Assembly (NCBI GenBank): GCA_030537455.1
Contig: JAUNMR010000012.1
Location: 13,127-77,126, forward strand
DNA length: 64,000 nt
Direction of reading: 5' to 3'
Origin: Planctomycetia bacterium
Lineage (GTDB): Bacteria > Planctomycetota > Planctomycetia > Pirellulales > Thermoguttaceae
The notes below the pieces were generated by a model. The model searched no databases and had not been told where the DNA came from. It saw nothing but the letters and a program-made list of their open reading frames with translations. Below are positions 61,283 through 64,000 of this stretch, piece after piece. The first letter of the stretch is position 1; the number at the start of each line of letters is the position of its first letter. Made by a program: the position numbers and the translations under genes.

Positions 61283-62155
61283 TCAGTAAACGTCTTCTGA
61301 CTCCACGTTTTTAATCATTTTCAGGAATTCTTCCATAGAAGGGCAACGCTCTTTCGGTTCGCTCTTAATACACCAGTGGATGGCTTTCGCCAGGGTCGGG
61401 TTAATTGTAGCGCGATAGCTTTGAATCGGTTCCGCGGGCTGATCGTGCGTCATAGCGGCCAGACCATTATCGCCTCTTGGCCATGGCAATTCACGCGTGC
61501 ACATTTCGTACATCGTCACGCCAAAAGCAAAGATATCAACGCGTTCACTAGTGGCACGACGACGCACCAATTCCGGAGCCATATAGTTTGCCGTACCCGT
61601 ACGATTGCCAGGGTTGGTAAAGGGCGCCTTATTCGGTAGCGACAGCCCGAAGTCGGTGAGCTTTAACTTTGTTCCGTCCTCGGTAAACATGAGGTTGCGC
61701 GGGCAATAGTCTCTGTGAATGAAGCCGGCTTTGTGCACAACGCCAAGAGCCGTGGCGCATTGTCGAATATAGGTCAGACGCGCGCCCGCGAGCATGTCTT
61801 GTTTGATCATGAGAATATTATTCAATCCGGTGCCGCCAAGGTATTCCATGATAATGTATTGGCGACCGTCCGTCGTAAAGCCTTCCTCAAGCGTTTCGAC
61901 AATGTAAGGATGCTTGAACTGAATGGCAATTTCACCTTCACGCGGTTTATAAACGCCTTTAATCCCTTTAAAGCGCTCCTCGACCTGTCGTGTTTTCTCT
62001 TTATCCAGGATCTTGAGACCAACAATTTTCCCAGTCTCACGATCCTTCGCCATATAGAATTGCGACATGGTGCCGGTAATGGCGGCCTTGAGTAATTCGA
62101 AACGTTTTGTAACGTCGAGTTTCTTTTTACCAAGGATTTTCTCTAAAAATGACAT
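61283..62155 (-). CDS. Ser/Thr protein kinase
   Basis: Hanks-type protein kinase of 290 residues with no membrane anchor, FHA or PASTA domain. Catalytic loop HRDYCPRN (His147-Asn154), DFGLS (168-172), the VAIK-type Lys48 in GLKIL, the APE-like MAPEL and the subdomain IX DIFAFGVTMYEM are all present. The glycine-rich loop is poor (ITGTMSQFYMAKD), so nucleotide affinity may be atypical. The C-terminal 70 residues follow the C-lobe. AGGG lies before the ATG. It may control a neighbouring enzyme; the next gene upstream on the strand is a diacylglycerol-kinase-like enzyme. Confidence 0.88.
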   Translation of the reverse strand: MSFLEKILGKKKLDVTKRFELLKAAITGTMSQFYMAKDRETGKIVGLKILDKEKTRQVEERFKGIKGVYKPREGEIAIQFKHPYIVETLEEGFTTDGRQYIIMEYLGGTGLNNILMIKQDMLAGARLTYIRQCATALGVVHKAGFIHRDYCPRNLMFTEDGTKLKLTDFGLSLPNKAPFTNPGNRTGTANYMAPELVRRRATSERVDIFAFGVTMYEMCTRELPWPRGDNGLAAMTHDQPAEPIQSYRATINPTLAKAIHWCIKSEPKERCPSMEEFLKMIKNVESEDVY

Positions 62156-62350
62156 GAAGCGCCCTAACTAAGTTCAGTTATTAATCTTACACGCCTTTGC
62201 ACGTTTGTTTCAGCTCAATCAACGCAATTCTCATGCGTCGCGCCGACTTCGTTTGCAAGCCGGTTATATCGCATGGATGCAACCGACCCATATTTATCTT
62301 ACAATAATCCTTCCTTTGACGAAAGATTTTTTCATAGGAATTCTCAAAGG

Positions 62351-63409
62351 CTACTCGCTTTTTTTCCGTTGAAGCCTAGCAACCGTTTTTTGAGGAGCTA
62401 CGACGGTAAATCGATTCGGAATGACCTCGATATTCAGCGGTAAGACTCCACCGGGATCGCCGTCGATTTGGTATGGGACTTCCCCGGGTTCAGTCGAATT
62501 AGCGACGGTCAAACGGAAATATCCGCTTTGCCCTAAACGTGCGTTCGGTAAAATCCTGTGCGCGCTAAAGAACTGCGCGAACGCAACGTCGAGCAATGCA
62601 AGACATAGTCGTCCGCCTTGAAAGAGGCAATAGTCGAGCTTCTTGTCGTTTCCTATACACTTCGGTACCAGAGGCAATCCCCAGCCGTATCGTGGAAGGT
62701 TAAATACGAATCCCCATTTTCCAGTCAGTTGGCGGGTATACTCCTGGTTCTTTTCAAACCGCTCGTCAACTGAAATATTATCAACCTCTTGCGCCGAAGA
62801 ATTAGCAAGATATTGCATCTTAATGCGCGAATAGCGATAACTCGCAATCGATTGGAAAATCGGCTTTATATAGGAGCAGTAGCTAATGTGCGCGCCCTTT
62901 TTCTTATTCAGTCGGTAATTTTCCTCCCTCATTGCGTGAACGCGTCGCACAACGTCGGCGTCGATTCCCGCGCTGACCATTACCAGGAAAAGTCTGCCAT
63001 TGGCATTGCCGGCGTCGAAGGTAATAGTCGCCCCTTCATTAATCACGCTCGCCAATTTTCGAGGACAACTCGGTAACTTTAAGTACTTTGCAATGAGATT
63101 AGCAGTTCCAGCGGGCAGTAGCGTAATCGGCGTGCCCGGCTTCGTTCGATTGGTCAGTTCAGCGGCGGTGCCGTCGCCTCCGACGCCGACCAACGCGCGT
63201 AACAGCTTATTCTCCATGAGTTCATTGGCACGTTTGGCGACAATATCCAGATTGTCGTGCAGTTCAACCTTGAACCCAAAATCCTCCAAAGCAGTCTTTA
63301 AGATTTCGGCGCGCTCTTGCGAGGATTTGCGCCCTGCTTTGGGATTGACCGAGATTAAAACATGTTCTTCGCTCATAGCAATTTCAAGAGGATTGTAAGG
63401 TTTGAACAT
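62351..63409 (-). CDS. Diacylglycerol/lipid kinase family protein (DgkB/YegS-like)
   Basis: Soluble lipid kinase of 352 residues (341 from Met12). ISVNPKAGRK and the GGDGTAAELTN motif (77-87) form the NAD-kinase-like nucleotide site; LPAGTANLIAKYL is the following conserved loop. The second half has the beta-barrel that binds the lipid (ISAGIDADVV-type segment VSAGIDADVV, IDGDPGG). Likely phosphorylates diacylglycerol or a related lipid, recycling it for membrane synthesis. The first ATG (63409) has no clear ribosome site; Met at 63376 begins the conserved domain. Confidence 0.82.
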   Translation of the reverse strand: MFKPYNPLEIAMSEEHVLISVNPKAGRKSSQERAEILKTALEDFGFKVELHDNLDIVAKRANELMENKLLRALVGVGGDGTAAELTNRTKPGTPITLLPAGTANLIAKYLKLPSCPRKLASVINEGATITFDAGNANGRLFLVMVSAGIDADVVRRVHAMREENYRLNKKKGAHISYCSYIKPIFQSIASYRYSRIKMQYLANSSAQEVDNISVDERFEKNQEYTRQLTGKWGFVFNLPRYGWGLPLVPKCIGNDKKLDYCLFQGGRLCLALLDVAFAQFFSAHRILPNARLGQSGYFRLTVANSTEPGEVPYQIDGDPGGVLPLNIEVIPNRFTVVAPQKTVARLQRKKSE

Positions 63410-63486
63410 TAATCAACCGCGTTTTGGTTCGTGTGACGACCCTAAGTTTTGTACGCGTTCGGCAAAGTAAAAGCGACGCTGTTATT

Positions 63487-64000
63487 TCATTTAACGACGT
63501 CTGGCAGACGGAAACGAATCTTCTGATAATCGTCGTTATCAATCAGATAGAACCACTCGGAGAATCTTTCGTTCTTCATAGTCGTCTTATCTTTCGCCTC
63601 TGGTTCCTGAAAGGCGACGTCGGCTTCATCTTCTGAAGAATCCAACAAAGTCTGTCGGTCAAAGGTTGCATAGGCGAGACATGCGCGGAGATTATCGAAC
63701 TGACGTCCGAAAATAAGAGAAATCTTAACGCCCGTCTTCGTCGTAATATCAATGGCGCCGCCTTCTCCTACTAAGCAAGGCTCAATTCTCTCGGGATAGA
63801 GGGGATCGTGGTCGGTGAAAGCGAACCCGAAATCGGCGAGCGTCTCGGAATACGAGGTCATTTCCGAGCCAACTTGCCCCTTGCGGAACAGTAGCGCAAG
63901 CGCGTCGGGTTTTTTACGCGCGTCGAGGATTTTAAGCGCCCCGAGGGCGTCTGCGGTTTCGTTGAGAACGTCGTTATTTGCGCTCGGCAAAGAACTCCGG
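63487..64000 (-). CDS. DUF4340 domain protein, truncated at the right edge
   Basis: C-terminal part only, at least 171 residues; the frame stays open to the window edge. DALGALKILDARKKPDAL resembles the DUF4340 repeat (sALddLkIvdVrrKPe-like), and TGVKISLIFGRQFDN fits the strand that follows. The acidic Ser/Asp-rich segment (SSEDEADVAFQEPEAKD) is a linker. In planctomycetes DUF4340 proteins are associated with gliding- or ABC-type exporter clusters. The tail WFYLIDNDDYQKIRF ends the protein. Function unknown. Confidence 0.6.
   Translation of the reverse strand, partial: RSSLPSANNDVLNETADALGALKILDARKKPDALALLFRKGQVGSEMTSYSETLADFGFAFTDHDPLYPERIEPCLVGEGGAIDITTKTGVKISLIFGRQFDNLRACLAYATFDRQTLLDSSEDEADVAFQEPEAKDKTTMKNERFSEWFYLIDNDDYQKIRFRLPDVVK

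Noticed and set aside
1..64000. tRNA, rRNA, CRISPR, insertion sequence or prophage
   Set aside because: Read through for tRNA T-loop motifs, spaced direct repeats, transposase or integrase sequences and phage genes; none was convincing. Coverage by eye is not exhaustive.

Overview
The window looks like chromosomal DNA of a planctomycete (Planctomycetota), probably a Pirellulales-type heterotroph. The clearest marker is the LEPR-XLL-type N-terminus of the large exported protein at 47045-50761. Supporting marks are a hydrazine-synthase-alpha-like diheme protein with a discoidin domain (54660-58034), a phosphoesterase-multiheme cytochrome fusion (17661-19442), a DUF4340 protein at the right edge, a GH51 enzyme carrying a laminin-G-like module, and many exported proteins with Sec or Tat signals. 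The species assignment is inference. No rRNA, tRNA, insertion sequence, prophage, CRISPR array or replication origin was recognised. The region reads as core chromosome with exported-enzyme genes interspersed.

Layout. 1-3.1 kb: sulfate ABC importer (cysW, cysA), then 3-methyladenine glycosylase (tag). 3.2-5.3 kb (minus): exported sialate O-acetylesterase-like enzyme and an orphan protein. 5.6-13.9 kb: carB with its own promoter and structured leader, argG (minus), a leuB-like dehydrogenase, a hotdog thioesterase and a DUF4432 epimerase-like protein. 14-21.4 kb (minus): SorC-like regulator, PAS-GAF-pseudoreceiver protein, phosphoesterase/tetraheme cytochrome, AmrS-type radical SAM enzyme and a small lipoprotein. 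21.7-23.9 kb (plus): cysteine-free CsoR/FrmR-family regulator behind a G-tract operator candidate, BtaB-like methyltransferase and an exported amidotransferase-like protein. 24-34 kb (minus): PduS/RnfC-like flavo-iron-sulfur protein, rlmKL, fhs, a GH28-like beta-helix protein and a GT-C membrane glycosyltransferase. 34.2-41 kb (plus): TlpA-like thioredoxin, LpoB-like lipoprotein, an MFS carrier translationally coupled to a small membrane protein, riboflavin synthase and a large exported beta-helix protein. 41.1-44.6 kb (minus): ogt and two tandem Tat-exported phosphoesterases. 45-51.6 kb (plus): C69 dipeptidase, the LEPR-XLL giant and an FGE-like protein. 51.7-64 kb: GH51 arabinofuranosidase (minus), HzsA-like diheme protein, aminotransferase and SGNH hydrolase (plus), then Ser/Thr kinase, diacylglycerol-kinase-like enzyme and the DUF4340 C-terminus (minus).

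How it works together. Most genes are single transcription units. Many end in near-perfect hairpins, and several begin with readable sigma70-like promoters (TTGACN or similar, 16-18 bases, TATAAT-like), with leaders of up to about 200 bases. Functional themes are amino-acid, nucleotide and one-carbon biosynthesis (carB, argG, leuB-like, fhs, ribE), DNA repair (tag, ogt), and exported breakdown of plant or mucin-type glycans (SASA esterase, GH28-like, GH51, SGNH and beta-helix proteins). A third theme is periplasmic or surface redox chemistry using c-type hemes and thioredoxin-like proteins. No obvious multi-gene novel defence or biosynthetic system is visible. The best leads are the cysteine-free CsoR-family repressor with its neighbours, the MFS plus small-membrane-protein pair, the heme-containing fusion proteins and several structured leaders.
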